A stretch of 61,015 nt of DNA from Desulfallas sp. Bu1-1 (GTDB lineage: Bacteria; Bacillota; Desulfotomaculia; Desulfotomaculales; Desulfallaceae), in the NCBI RefSeq assembly GCF_015594625.1, contig NZ_JADNRQ010000019.1, forward strand, positions 1-61,015, given 5' to 3'. This document shows, piece after piece, positions 1 through 8,328 of the stretch (the first letter of the stretch is position 1; each line of letters opens with the position of its first letter). The position numbers were made by a program, and so were the translations under genes. A model generated the notes under the pieces. That model saw only the letters and a program-made list of their open reading frames with translations. It made no database searches and had not been told where the DNA came from.

Positions 1-793
1 GGAAAATTTATGGAATGAGCTGGTTCGGGATATACGGGAGAACGGGGTAATTAACCCGTTAATCATAACGCCCGACTACACCGTGCTGGCGGGCCACCTG
101 CGGCTGGAGGCGGCACAACAGGCGGGGTTAACCCACGTACCGGTCGTTATCAGGGACGTTGATCCGGACAGTGATGAGGCGGTGGAATTGCTTATCAAGG
201 ACAACTTGTTAAGGCGGCAGTTGAACGACATGCAGGTAGCGAGGTTGATAAAGGTGTTAAAGGAAAAATACGGAGTAAGACGAGGCAATAACCAATATTT
301 AGGAGATGCAACGGCCATTTTGGCCGAAGCTACCGGGTTGCCAAAAAGAACATTACGTCGATACGACAAGCTCAATGACCTTATTCCTGAACTTCAGATC
401 CTGGTCGAATCCGGCAGATTTGGCACTACGGCAGCAGAGCAGGTAGCTTTTCTGTCGCCGGAAGTACAGACTGAGATTTACAAAAGGCTCAAGGAAGAAA
501 TTACCAACATGACACTGGCTGAAATCAAAGAACTCCGCAGGAAAGTCGAAGAAAGGGAGCAGTTAGAAAAAGAATTAGAGAAAGCCCAGGCTACCGCAAA
601 AGAAATGGAATCCCGTGCCATCGAAGCAGAGGATGAGTTGAATGAGGTTAAAATGGAGCTTTCCAGCTTACAAGAAAAGCTAAATGAAGTGACACTCCGC
701 CGTGGGCTAAAGCCCAGCGGCTTCTTTGGGCACCCGTGCGTAGTCGCTGCTCGTAGTATTTGCGGCGTGGCCGCTACCACATTGAGGGCGTAG
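1..793 (+). pseudogene. ParB-like nuclease-domain protein, 5' partial and interrupted
   Basis: The frame is open from the window edge and begins upstream. The first residues read IRENGVINPLIITPDYTVLAGH, a ParB/Spo0J N-terminal (ParBc) fold with the usual 'give address, then G-x-x-R' layout. A helical middle with a helix-turn-helix-like part (LPKRTLRRYDKLNDLIP) and a long coiled coil (about residues 130-205 from the internal GTG) follow. ParB-like proteins of this layout act in plasmid/chromosome partition or as DNA-binding regulators. The coiled coil stops near position 688. The last ~35 codons (LRRGLKPSGFFG onward) are low-complexity translation of the TnpB element end, so the natural protein probably continued into the frame at 2335-2880. 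Treated as a disrupted gene; the family call is sound, the target unknown. Confidence 0.75.
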
Positions 794-906
794 TGGGCGA
801 CGGATACCTCGGGCGGTGCCAGGCCCGGCCCAATCCCCGGTTTGGATTTACTGCTCTTGGGGGACCGGACCACCTTCGCCTTTCGGCAAAGGCTTTGGTC
901 GTTTAG
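689..906 (-). ncRNA. Candidate TnpB guide (omega/reRNA) at the element right end
   Basis: This is the segment directly 3' of tnpB on the minus strand, where TnpB guide RNAs are known to be made. It carries several strong hairpins, including CCTTTGCCGAAAGGCGAAGG close to the tnpB stop and CCGCTGGGCTTTAGCCCACGG at the terminus. It ends at GTCAC, after which the flanking ParB-like sequence would supply the guide. No expression evidence is available; the call rests on position and hairpins. Confidence 0.5.
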
Positions 907-2181
907 TTATGCCGCATATCTCAAAAAGAACTTTTTAGCTATATTCTGGACCGCGTTCAGATCAGCGTTGCCCCGTTTACCGCAGTGGCAGGTAAACAAT
1001 GGCGCACCGGGCCGATACCCTTCCGGGTTATCTTTTTCACCGTGCCGGGCTATTTCCAGACCGCAACTGGCACATAGCCTGCTGGTATCTCTCGGGCTTA
1101 CCCGGCTGGTAATTATGCCATACTCCCAGGCTTTGTACCTGGTATAGCGGACTATCCTGCCCCGGAGCCAGTATGAACGCTTGGAATTGGCCCGCTTGCT
1201 ATACTTGCCCTTTTCCGGCTTAAATTTACCCAGGTGCTCAAAGACAATGATACTCGCACCATATTTTAGGGCAAATTCCACTATCCGTCGGGATACCCGA
1301 TGGGCTTCATAATCGTCGATATTTCGGATTTTGTTCCACAGGGCTTTGTTATCCTGCTCGTCTTTGTTTAGGACGCCGGTAAGGCTGCGCCTGGTCGCGA
1401 TCATACCCAAAAGACGCTTCCTGCGGCCGTTTAAGCTATCGCCACCACGGATGAACCGGGTAGCCACCTGCGTGCCGTCGCTTTTGAATATGCCACATAC
1501 CGCCAGCCTATCACCAATGTTTAAATCTACGGCGCAAATTCGTAAATCAGGGTTCTTTATTTGCTCGGCTATTTTTTGTACCTTGGGTTTTTGCCTTTCG
1601 ATCGGGAAATGAATCTGCAACCGGTTTTGTTTAATAACTACATGAGGGCAACCCACTTCCCAATCGTTAGGAATTTGCCTGCCGGTTAGATGAAACTTAA
1701 CCCATCGCCAGGTGTTGCTGTCGAACAGTTTCAGCATGATACTGTTTATCCGGTAGTCTTTAAACATACCGGAATAAAAAACGACATGCTTGTGCCACTT
1801 ACGGGGCGGCACCGGGGGTTTGTCAGTAAATTTCTTGCCTTTGGCTTCGGCTTTGGCTTTTAAGTTTTTCCACCTGTTCAGGTTGGAGAAAAAAGACCGG
1901 GCTGCTCCAAGGGCAGCGTTAATACAAGCCCTCCGAAACATGGCCGGAATATCCCATTTTAAAGGGAACGGCGGAGCCGGATTATCTTTGGTTTTGTGAG
2001 TAAATCTTTCAAGCTCGGTTAACGCTTCTTTGTTAGTTAGCTCGAGAATAACCTCGTGTTCCTGGATTATCCCAAAGTAAAAGGCGGTTACTTCGTTGAA
2101 AAGCTTTTCAGTGAGCTTGAACCATTCGGGGAAGCGATATTCTAGAGTTTGCTTGATGGTTTTAGTAGGTTTTGTAGGCAT
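907..2181 (-). CDS. tnpB: TnpB RNA-guided nuclease (IS1341 type)
   Basis: A 424-residue intact TnpB. The RuvC-like catalytic set is visible: D219 in CAVDLNIGD, E315 in IIVFEHLGK and D407 in GNADLNAVQNI. The zinc ribbon sits between the last two (CASCG at 370-373 and CHC at 398-400). Length and spacing match active TnpB proteins, which cut DNA next to a target-adjacent motif using an RNA from the element right end and help retain the element. ATG start at 2181. No tnpA is adjacent. All key residues are present, so the nuclease is probably functional although transposition would need a TnpA in trans. Confidence 0.92.
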   Translation of the reverse strand: MPTKPTKTIKQTLEYRFPEWFKLTEKLFNEVTAFYFGIIQEHEVILELTNKEALTELERFTHKTKDNPAPPFPLKWDIPAMFRRACINAALGAARSFFSNLNRWKNLKAKAEAKGKKFTDKPPVPPRKWHKHVVFYSGMFKDYRINSIMLKLFDSNTWRWVKFHLTGRQIPNDWEVGCPHVVIKQNRLQIHFPIERQKPKVQKIAEQIKNPDLRICAVDLNIGDRLAVCGIFKSDGTQVATRFIRGGDSLNGRRKRLLGMIATRRSLTGVLNKDEQDNKALWNKIRNIDDYEAHRVSRRIVEFALKYGASIIVFEHLGKFKPEKGKYSKRANSKRSYWLRGRIVRYTRYKAWEYGIITSRVSPRDTSRLCASCGLEIARHGEKDNPEGYRPGAPLFTCHCGKRGNADLNAVQNIAKKFFLRYAA

Positions 2182-2334
2182 GATTACAGCCCTTTCTAAG
2201 CCCTGATGTAATATTTATAGCATAGCATTTACCAACATGCCAAACAAGTGTTTTATGGCTAAAGCCCCAGATAAACCCGCCTTTTTACTCGGGCTAAAGC
2301 CCGGTAACTTGCGGCGGGTTAAAAGTTCTGTCAC

Positions 2335-2880
2335 CATTTCGACGAAGGTATATGGATAGCCCGCAACTTCTGCCTGTTTGTGGAGTATATACTCAAAAAG
2401 CTAACCGATTCGGAGTACGTTGGCAAAAACAACGCCCTGTTGTTCAAGAAATCCTTCTCCAACCCGGGCTGGTTTCATAAGGCTGCCGCCGTCTGTGGAC
2501 TTAAACTGTTGGAAGACAATTATCAACGCGGGGCAATAAAGAGCATTGTGGCAAAATCCCACCTGGACCTTCTATTCTATGTCCGGCATGTATCAAAAAG
2601 CCTCGGTGCCGCTATCGGGCGCAGCACGAAAAATCATAATGCGGATGAAATGAGGGTTGAATTAAACGAAACGCTGGAGCATTTCTTCAAACGCACGTAT
2701 CACAGTTTTCTGGAAATTAATCATGCCCATGAAGAATACTCTTTGCTTGAAAAGTGGCTGCCGAAAATCGAGAGCACCATGGGGCTGATGATGGAGATGG
2801 ACCCGGAACGGATGTTGGAGCAGGCAGATATGAACGAACGGAGTCTGAAAAATGTTGGATTTAATAATTTTTATGGTTAA
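2335..2880 (+). pseudogene. Detached C-terminal part of the ParB-like protein
   Basis: The frame is open from 2323 (HHFDEGIWIARNF...) to the stop at 2880. An internal GTG at 2380 could start a 166-residue protein, but no ribosome binding site is seen before it. The sequence is mostly alpha-helical with no motif I recognise. It starts right where the TnpB element ends, on the same strand as the truncated ParB-like gene. Joining 688 to 2335 keeps one continuous frame and gives a protein of usual ParB-plus-helical-tail size. I infer it is the severed C-terminus; it might instead be an independent hypothetical gene. Confidence 0.5.
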
Positions 2881-3009
2881 CAACGCTTGTTTTTTAATAA
2901 CATTGTTACTTTATTTACATTTCAGAGAATATGACGCCAAGGGGATGTATTTGGCCGGCAGCACGGTTCTGCTATGTGCAATTATCAACATTTTTTTACT
3001 GTTAATTAG

Positions 3010-3378
3010 CTTGGCCGCACACTCGTGACTTTAGTCAGGCCGGCGCACACGTCCACTATTGGCTACTGGAAGTACATGCGGCGGTATGGGGTAATTATCC
3101 ATCATGCCGCCGCTCTGGTTATAGCTCGGCGGGCGATTGGCTTCAAGGAACGCATTACCGGTGAACTGAAGCAGAAAATCCAGGCTGTCAAAGAGAAGCT
3201 GAACCGAAAGGTCAATTCCTTGCCTGGGGAAGGAAAAGGGATGACCCGAAAGGTGAAGCGGCTCTTCAACCGGCTGGACGAAAAGATTCCCGTATATAAC
3301 GGTTTGGACCGTTTCAAACAGGAATCGTTTTATTCCGTCTGGCACGACTTGAAGCAGCTCGCTTTATCGAGTAGGTGA
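3010..3378 (+). pseudogene. 3' remnant of a second TnpB-like gene
   Basis: About 120 codons read through PAHTSTIGYWKYMRRYGV and AAALVIARRAIGFKERI. This is the C-terminal signature of a long-form OrfB/TnpB family (the segment after the last RuvC aspartate, with the 'TSxIG..KY' and 'AAAxVIARRxxGF' blocks). Everything upstream, including the RuvC and zinc-ribbon regions, is missing; an in-frame stop lies at 3007. It ends 280 bases before the ABC transporter gene. Distinct in family from the intact TnpB at 907-2181, so two different elements have landed here. Confidence 0.65.
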
Positions 3379-3645
3379 CCCCGTTTAGCCGGTGTCGGAC
3401 AAACCGGTAGGCCGTATCTAACAGATCGCGGGAGGCAATGTTTACCGCGAAATAGTCAACATTGATGAAGGCGCAAGCCGGAAGTGCCTATTTCGCGCAG
3501 TTCTCCCGTCCGGGTGGGACTCCCGGGGCCGAGGTCTCCCTGTCGCTATAGCCTGCTCCCGGGGGTAGGCAAACCCAATCCAGAAAGGAGCGAAAGCCTG
3601 GTCATGGGGAGGCCGGGTTCACAAAAACTAACAGCTTGTTAGGTA
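3379..3645 (+). ncRNA. Non-coding right end / candidate guide RNA of the lost TnpB element
   Basis: A GC-rich stretch without a plausible gene, directly 3' of the TnpB stump. Self-complementary parts include CGCGAAATAG (about 3449) against CTATTTCGCG (about 3487) and GTCCGGGTGGGACTCCCGGGGC. It closes with a hairpin-like segment (AAGCCTGG..CCGGGTTCAC) about 35 bases before the next start codon. By analogy with known TnpB elements this is the guide-RNA scaffold and right end left behind after 5' deletion. Position and structure are seen; function is inferred. Confidence 0.4.
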
Positions 3646-3657
3646 TTGTGAGCTTTT

Positions 3658-4668
3658 TTGAACCAGGCAATTAAGTTGATTAATAGGATAACAAGAAATT
3701 TACTGTTAGTTTTAATTTCTCTGGCAATGGTGCTTGTAGTTGGGGGATGCGGAGAAAATAAAAAGGAAGTGCTTAAAATCGGGGTTACCCAGTTTGTGGC
3801 ACACCCGGCCCTCGACCTGGACCGAAAAGGTTTTCTGGACCAGATGAAAGAGGAAGGGTTTATTGAAGGGGAAAATGTTGTGTTTGATATCCAAAACTCC
3901 CAGGGTGATCCCAATTTGGCCAAAACAATCGCCGATAAATTTGTAGCCGACAAGGTGGACGCGATTTTGGCCATTACCACACCCAGTTCTCAAGCCGCCG
4001 CCCAGGCTGCGAAAGGAACGGATATACCCGTGGTATTCATTGCCGTTTCCGACGCGGTAGGGGCGGGGTTGATCAAGGCTGTTGACAAGCCCACCGGTAC
4101 CAATGTCACCGGGGTATACAGCGCCGACCCGGTGGAACAACAAATGGATTTGATTATGGAAATGGTCCCCGGCATAAAACAACTAGGACTGATTTATAAC
4201 GCCGGCGAGGCTAATTCGGTCAGCAATATCAACAGGGCCAAAGCATACGTGGAAAGCAAAGGACTCAAGACGGTGGAGGCATCCGTGGCCAGCAGCAACG
4301 AGGTTCAGGCGGCCGCCCAATCTTTGATGGGAAGAGTGGATGCAGTGTTTGTACCCCAGGATAATACGGTAATTTCCGCCCTGGAAGCACTATTGAAAGT
4401 ATTGGAAGATAACAATATTCCCCTGTTTACCGGTGATACCGAGTCAGTAAAACGCGGCGCAGTGGCGACCATCGGGAATGACGAGTATGATTGCGGGCGT
4501 CAGGGCGCAACAATGCTGGCTAGAATCCTGCGTGGTGAAAAAGCGGGGGAAATCGTCCCGGAAGAAATCCGCAAACGAACCTTGATGATCAATAAGACGG
4601 CCGCGGAAAAAATCGGCCTTGCCATTCCCGACTCCGTACTAAAACGGGCGGATGAAATAGTGGAGTAA
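3658..4668 (+). CDS. ABC transporter substrate-binding lipoprotein (ABC_sub_bind family)
   Basis: 336 residues with a lipoprotein signal: positively charged start, hydrophobic core, then lipobox VVGGC (Cys about residue 31). The body reads VLKIGVTQFVAHPALD at its start and has the two-lobe periplasmic-binding fold typical of the TrpX-like ABC_sub_bind family. It captures a small ligand, likely an amino acid such as tryptophan/tyrosine or another aromatic compound, outside the membrane. The TTG at 3658 is chosen because it gives the full signal peptide; its ribosome site is weak. The permease follows 24 bases later, so it is the first gene of a three-gene importer. Its upstream DNA is transposon scar, which may have replaced the native promoter. 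Confidence 0.88.
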   Translation: MNQAIKLINRITRNLLLVLISLAMVLVVGGCGENKKEVLKIGVTQFVAHPALDLDRKGFLDQMKEEGFIEGENVVFDIQNSQGDPNLAKTIADKFVADKVDAILAITTPSSQAAAQAAKGTDIPVVFIAVSDAVGAGLIKAVDKPTGTNVTGVYSADPVEQQMDLIMEMVPGIKQLGLIYNAGEANSVSNINRAKAYVESKGLKTVEASVASSNEVQAAAQSLMGRVDAVFVPQDNTVISALEALLKVLEDNNIPLFTGDTESVKRGAVATIGNDEYDCGRQGATMLARILRGEKAGEIVPEEIRKRTLMINKTAAEKIGLAIPDSVLKRADEIVE

Positions 4669-4692
4669 GCGCCTGGAAAAGAGTGACGGCTC

Positions 4693-5697
4693 ATGGAAAG
4701 CGTAATCATAAACGCTCTACAACAAGGATTAATTTTTGCCTTTATGGCGCTGGGAGTGCTGTTAACCTTCCGGTTGCTCGGGTTCCCGGATCTTACCGTG
4801 GAAGGTACATTCCCCCTGGGTGCCGCGGTAACCGCAAGAGTAATTGTCGAGGGGGTCAACCCTTTGCTGGCCGTACTGCTGGGAGCAGTTGCCGGCGGCA
4901 TGGCGGGAGCGGCGACCGGTCTTATGCATACCAGGCTGAAGGTTAATAACATCCTGGCTGGCATTTTAACCGCAAGCGCCATCTACACCGTGATGCTTCG
5001 CACAATGGGCCGTCCCAATACACCTCTTTTAGCGCATGAAAATGTTTACGGCCAAGTGCTGGGCTGGTTTAACCTGACCGAAACAAACAGCACCGTTATC
5101 ATCGCTTTACTGGTATTAACGGTAATAGTTCGATTGCTGCTCGGTTGGTTCTTGAATACCGACATTGGATTAGCCCTGCGCGCCACCGGCAGCAACGAGC
5201 AAATGATCAGGTCACTTGGGGTCAATACCGACAATACCAAATTAATGGGTTTAATTATCGCCAATTTTTTAGTTGGCCTGTCGGGAGCATTAGCCTGCCA
5301 GTTGCAAGGTTTCGCCGACGTGGGCATGGGCATCGGCGTGCTGGTGGCGGCTATCGCTTCGGTAATCGTGGGGGAAACCATTTTCGGCGGCAACCGCCTG
5401 GGCCGCTTACTGACGGGTGTGATTTTGGGTTCGATCGTCTACCGGGGGTTGCTGGCCATTGGTTTACGGATGGGCTTACCAGCCGAGGATTTCAAACTGA
5501 TGACCGCTGTGCTCGTTTTGCTGGTCCTTTGTCTGCCTAATTTCAGTCTTAATAAACGACTGGCCGGAGTGGTTCCAGGCGTACAAACCAAAAATAAAAA
5601 ACCTCGCCAAACTCGTTCCTTACAGGCGGACTATTCCCCGTCTCCTGCCAAAGAATTGACAGTGCATGTCCAAAATGACGGGAGGGTGGGCGAGTGA
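4693..5697 (+). CDS. ABC transporter permease (TrpY-like)
   Basis: 334 residues, strongly hydrophobic with about eight or nine membrane segments and the glycine-rich, branched-chain-type permease pattern (for example ITG-like turns at LRATGSNEQMIRSLGVNTD, the cytoplasmic loop that contacts the ATPase). It forms the membrane channel for the ligand delivered by the upstream lipoprotein. The C-terminal 45 residues are hydrophilic and basic. ATG start at 4693. It overlaps the ATPase gene by four bases (GTGA), a sign of translational coupling. No T-box or other amino-acid leader is visible upstream, so the substrate cannot be fixed from sequence. Confidence 0.88.
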   Translation: MESVIINALQQGLIFAFMALGVLLTFRLLGFPDLTVEGTFPLGAAVTARVIVEGVNPLLAVLLGAVAGGMAGAATGLMHTRLKVNNILAGILTASAIYTVMLRTMGRPNTPLLAHENVYGQVLGWFNLTETNSTVIIALLVLTVIVRLLLGWFLNTDIGLALRATGSNEQMIRSLGVNTDNTKLMGLIIANFLVGLSGALACQLQGFADVGMGIGVLVAAIASVIVGETIFGGNRLGRLLTGVILGSIVYRGLLAIGLRMGLPAEDFKLMTAVLVLLVLCLPNFSLNKRLAGVVPGVQTKNKKPRQTRSLQADYSPSPAKELTVHVQNDGRVGE

Positions 5698-6488
5698 TTA
5701 AATTGACAGGTATAGATAAATATTTTTTTGCCGGTACCCCCAACGAGGTCAAGGCGCTGGACAATGTCAACCTACGGGTTGCCCAGGGAGATTTTATCAC
5801 TCTGATCGGAAGCAACGGGGCGGGTAAATCCACTTTGCTCAAAGCAATCGCAGGAGTCATTTCCGTTGACGCCGGGAGTATAGAAATTGACGGCAGGAAC
5901 GTAACAAATTTGCCGGAACACACGCGCGCACGTGATATCGGCCGCATTGACCAGGACCCATTGGCCAGCACCGCCGCGGAATTAAGTATTGAAGAGAACT
6001 TGGCTATGGCTTACCTCCGCGGGCAAAAACGCGGCCTCGCCAGGGCGGTTACCGGCCAGCGAGCCGAAATATTCAGGGAAGCTTTAAAGAATATAGGGCT
6101 GGGTTTGGAGAGTCGCCTTAAAGTTCCCGTAGGCACGCTTTCCGGTGGGCAACGCCAGGCGCTGGCGCTGGTAATGGCCACACTTTCCCGTCCAAAACTG
6201 CTTCTACTTGACGAGCACACCGCAGCCCTTGACCCAAAGGCCGCAAGGCTGGTCATGGAGATTACGGAGCGATTGGTTAACCGCTACCAGTTAACTACGT
6301 TAATGATTACCCACAACATGGAACAGGCAATTCGTTTCGGCAACCGGCTGATCATGATGCACCGTGGCCGGATCATCCTGGATATAGGAGCGGAAGAGAA
6401 AAACAAACTTACAGTACCCGATTTGGTAACCAGATTCACTTCCTCCAGCGGTTCCGTCTTTGATGACGACCGCGTGCTGCTTGCATAA
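5694..6488 (+). CDS. ABC transporter ATP-binding protein (TrpZ-like)
   Basis: 264 residues with all ABC ATPase motifs: Walker A GSNGAGKST (about residue 39), signature LSGGQRQ (about 149), Walker B LLLLDEHTAAL and switch histidine in MITHN. The aspartate-glutamate pair of Walker B is intact, so it should hydrolyse ATP to drive import by the preceding permease. GTG start at 5694 inside the permease stop. The gene ends 67 bases before a convergent acyl-CoA dehydrogenase, with a strong hairpin between them. Confidence 0.9.
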   Translation: MIKLTGIDKYFFAGTPNEVKALDNVNLRVAQGDFITLIGSNGAGKSTLLKAIAGVISVDAGSIEIDGRNVTNLPEHTRARDIGRIDQDPLASTAAELSIEENLAMAYLRGQKRGLARAVTGQRAEIFREALKNIGLGLESRLKVPVGTLSGGQRQALALVMATLSRPKLLLLDEHTAALDPKAARLVMEITERLVNRYQLTTLMITHNMEQAIRFGNRLIMMHRGRIILDIGAEEKNKLTVPDLVTRFTSSSGSVFDDDRVLLA

Positions 6489-6504
6489 CTAAATCTAAAA
6501 ATAT

Positions 6505-6538
6505 AGCCGGACGCCCGAACCGGGCAAGGTCCGGCTTG
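6505..6538. terminator. Hairpin terminator between convergent genes
   Basis: AGCCGGAC...GTCCGGCT forms the outer stem with an inner GCCCG/CGGGC stem, followed on the plus strand by TTGTTTACTTG. It lies between the importer operon and the convergent acyl-CoA dehydrogenase and could serve both. Confidence 0.6.
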
Positions 6539-6554
6539 TTTACTTGTTACCGCT

Positions 6555-7694
6555 TTAAAGCTGGGATGCGATAACCGCTTTTTGAATGTGGTTGGTACCT
6601 TCAATTAAGGACATGACCCTGGCGTCCCTCAGCAATTTTTCCACCGGGCAACCCTTAAGGTAGCCCCTTCCCCCCAATATATCCATTGCCGCTGCGGTTG
6701 CCTCCTGGGCCACCTGGCTGCCCGCAATTTTGGCCATGGATGATGCCATGGTATAATCAAGATCATTGTCGATCAACCAGCAAGCTTTCCAGACAAGCAG
6801 GCGTGCGGATTCAATCTTTGTCTGCAGCTCCGCCAGGGTAAAGGAGATTGCCTGCTGGGAAAATATGGGGCGCCCGAACTGGCGGCGCTCCTTGCTATAC
6901 CGCAGGGCAAATTCAAAAGCGGCCCGGGCAATTCCCACGCCCACGGCACCCGCCAGTGCTCTGCCCCGGTCGAAGGTTTGCATCAACAGTAAATAAGCGC
7001 CGCCTTTTCGACCGATTACCAGTTCATCCTGCACGAGCGTGTCTTTCATGATCAACTGGACCGTACGGGCGTAACGAATACCCATTTTGTTGCGCACCGC
7101 TCCAACCTTTAGACCCGGCACACCCGAAGGCAACAAAAACGCCATCATGCCCGCCCGCTTATTTTGGGGATCGGTAGTTGCAAAAACCGTGGTAAAATGG
7201 GCTATACCACCGTTGATGACAAAGTCTTTCACGCCGTTGATTTTCCAAACGCCGCCTTCACAGGCAGCCAGCGCAGACATGGCGCCGATATCCGAACCGG
7301 CCTCCGGCTCGGTCAGGGCAAAGGCGGCAAGATGTGGTTCAGGGGAAGCCAGAAGCGGCAAAAATGTTTTCTTTTGGTGTTCCGTCCCGGCCAGTATAAC
7401 CGGTCCCGCGGCGTGGATATTGGTGGTGACCACCGTGGCCACCCCGGCACAGGTGGCGCCCAATTCCTCCAACAACAGGGCGGTGGAGAAGTAATCCAGC
7501 CCGCGCCCGCCGTACGCCCGGGGGATGGTCGGCGTCAATAAATTGTGCTCGGCCAGGGCCTGCGCCGGCCTGAAATCGAAATGGTCATCCCCTTCATCCA
7601 GTTCCCTAACCACAGGTGCAATGCGCTCGGCGGCAACCTGCCGTATTTCCTCGATTAATTGTTCCTGGGCGGGACTCAAACTAAAATTCGCCAT
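6555..7694 (-). CDS. Acyl-CoA dehydrogenase
   Basis: 379 residues, the normal length for short/medium-chain acyl-CoA dehydrogenases. It oxidises an acyl-CoA to the 2-enoyl-CoA with FAD, passing electrons to an electron-transfer flavoprotein. Visible signatures are AFALTEPEAGSDIGA (FAD/substrate loop), the C-terminal four-helix part with RRQFGRPI, GGRGYLKGCPVE, and the catalytic glutamate in SLIEGTNHIQK (about residue 367). ATG start at 7694 overlaps the end of the XRE regulator gene by 14 bases, so the two are probably co-transcribed. Chain-length specificity cannot be read from sequence. Confidence 0.93.
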   Translation of the reverse strand: MANFSLSPAQEQLIEEIRQVAAERIAPVVRELDEGDDHFDFRPAQALAEHNLLTPTIPRAYGGRGLDYFSTALLLEELGATCAGVATVVTTNIHAAGPVILAGTEHQKKTFLPLLASPEPHLAAFALTEPEAGSDIGAMSALAACEGGVWKINGVKDFVINGGIAHFTTVFATTDPQNKRAGMMAFLLPSGVPGLKVGAVRNKMGIRYARTVQLIMKDTLVQDELVIGRKGGAYLLLMQTFDRGRALAGAVGVGIARAAFEFALRYSKERRQFGRPIFSQQAISFTLAELQTKIESARLLVWKACWLIDNDLDYTMASSMAKIAGSQVAQEATAAAMDILGGRGYLKGCPVEKLLRDARVMSLIEGTNHIQKAVIASQL

Positions 7695-8148
7695 TGCATC
7701 CCACCTCCCTTTCTTTCAGCCAAGTAACAAAGTTTATTACTAGAATTTGGCCCGCGGGGGAAAGGGACTGAAACAAGCGCAACAAATTTTGTTCCAGCGC
7801 GGTTTTCTCCCCCTGGTCTTCCCCTGGCATATTTAAAATTGGCAACAAGTTTGCCTGATAGGATGTATCTTTCTTTTTCGGAGCGGGAGATGATTGATTA
7901 CCCGGTTCTCCGCTTTGACTTTCCGGTTCACCCCGGTGATAATCCGCGGGTCGTAGAAAGTATTCAATAGGTTTGTTCAATATCTCCGCGATTTTCTCCA
8001 GTTGGGCCAGGTATATTCTGCGCTTGCCCTTTTCATAGTTAGACAGGGTGGACTGGGAACAACCTATTTTCGCCGCCAGTTGTTCCTGGCTGTAACCCGC
8101 CTCCTCCCTGGCCAATTGCAATTGCCTTCCAATTGATTTATATCCCAT
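7681..8148 (-). CDS. XRE-family transcriptional regulator
   Basis: 155 residues. An N-terminal helix-turn-helix of the Cro/C1 type covers residues 5-60 (LQLAREEAGYSQEQLAAKIG, then CSQSTLSNYEKGKR). A proline/serine linker (about 75-95) and a C-terminal helical tail with LLRLFQSLSPAGQILVI follow. It reads toward and overlaps the acyl-CoA dehydrogenase gene and is divergent from the acyl-CoA synthetase gene, so it is placed to control both from the 180-base intergenic region. The effector is unknown. Confidence 0.85.
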   Translation of the reverse strand: MGYKSIGRQLQLAREEAGYSQEQLAAKIGCSQSTLSNYEKGKRRIYLAQLEKIAEILNKPIEYFLRPADYHRGEPESQSGEPGNQSSPAPKKKDTSYQANLLPILNMPGEDQGEKTALEQNLLRLFQSLSPAGQILVINFVTWLKEREVGCNGEF

Positions 8149-8231
8149 TTTGCCAGCCTCTTTAACGTTTTTATTAATTTACCATAATTAAGATAAAAAA
8201 ATTACTCTCAAAAGAATTATAACATGAAATA

Positions 8232-8260
8232 TTGATTCAGTAATTACATATTGCTATAAT
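8232..8260 (+). promoter_or_regulatory. Sigma-A-type promoter before the acyl-CoA synthetase
   Basis: TTGATT at 8232-8237 and TATAAT at 8255-8260 with a 17-base spacer, about 70 bases before the start codon at 8329. It lies in the AT-rich divergent region shared with the XRE regulator. A ribosome site GAAGGAGG precedes the ATG. Confidence 0.65.
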
Positions 8261-8328
8261 TATTCCAATATATAATAAATTGACTATTCAAAAAACAAAT
8301 TTTTTTAAAAGAAGGAGGCTTTAATTTA

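Larger units (their letters stand above)
689..2334 (-). mobile_element. IS1341-type (tnpB-only) IS200/IS605 family element
   Basis: A single tnpB lies on the minus strand between two end regions that share an imperfect inverted arrangement: GTGACA, then CGCCG, then a GGGCTaaAGCCC hairpin near 704-715, mirrored at 2291-2334. On the minus strand the left-end hairpin (CGGGCTTTAGCCCG) directly follows TTAC, the kind of tetranucleotide IS605 members insert behind. The right end closes with a hairpin and GTCAC. No tnpA is present, so the element cannot move by itself. Boundaries are uncertain: TTAC/TCAC cleavage would give 689-2303, the outer inverted repeats give 689-2334. It sits inside the ParB-like gene. 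Confidence 0.7.
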
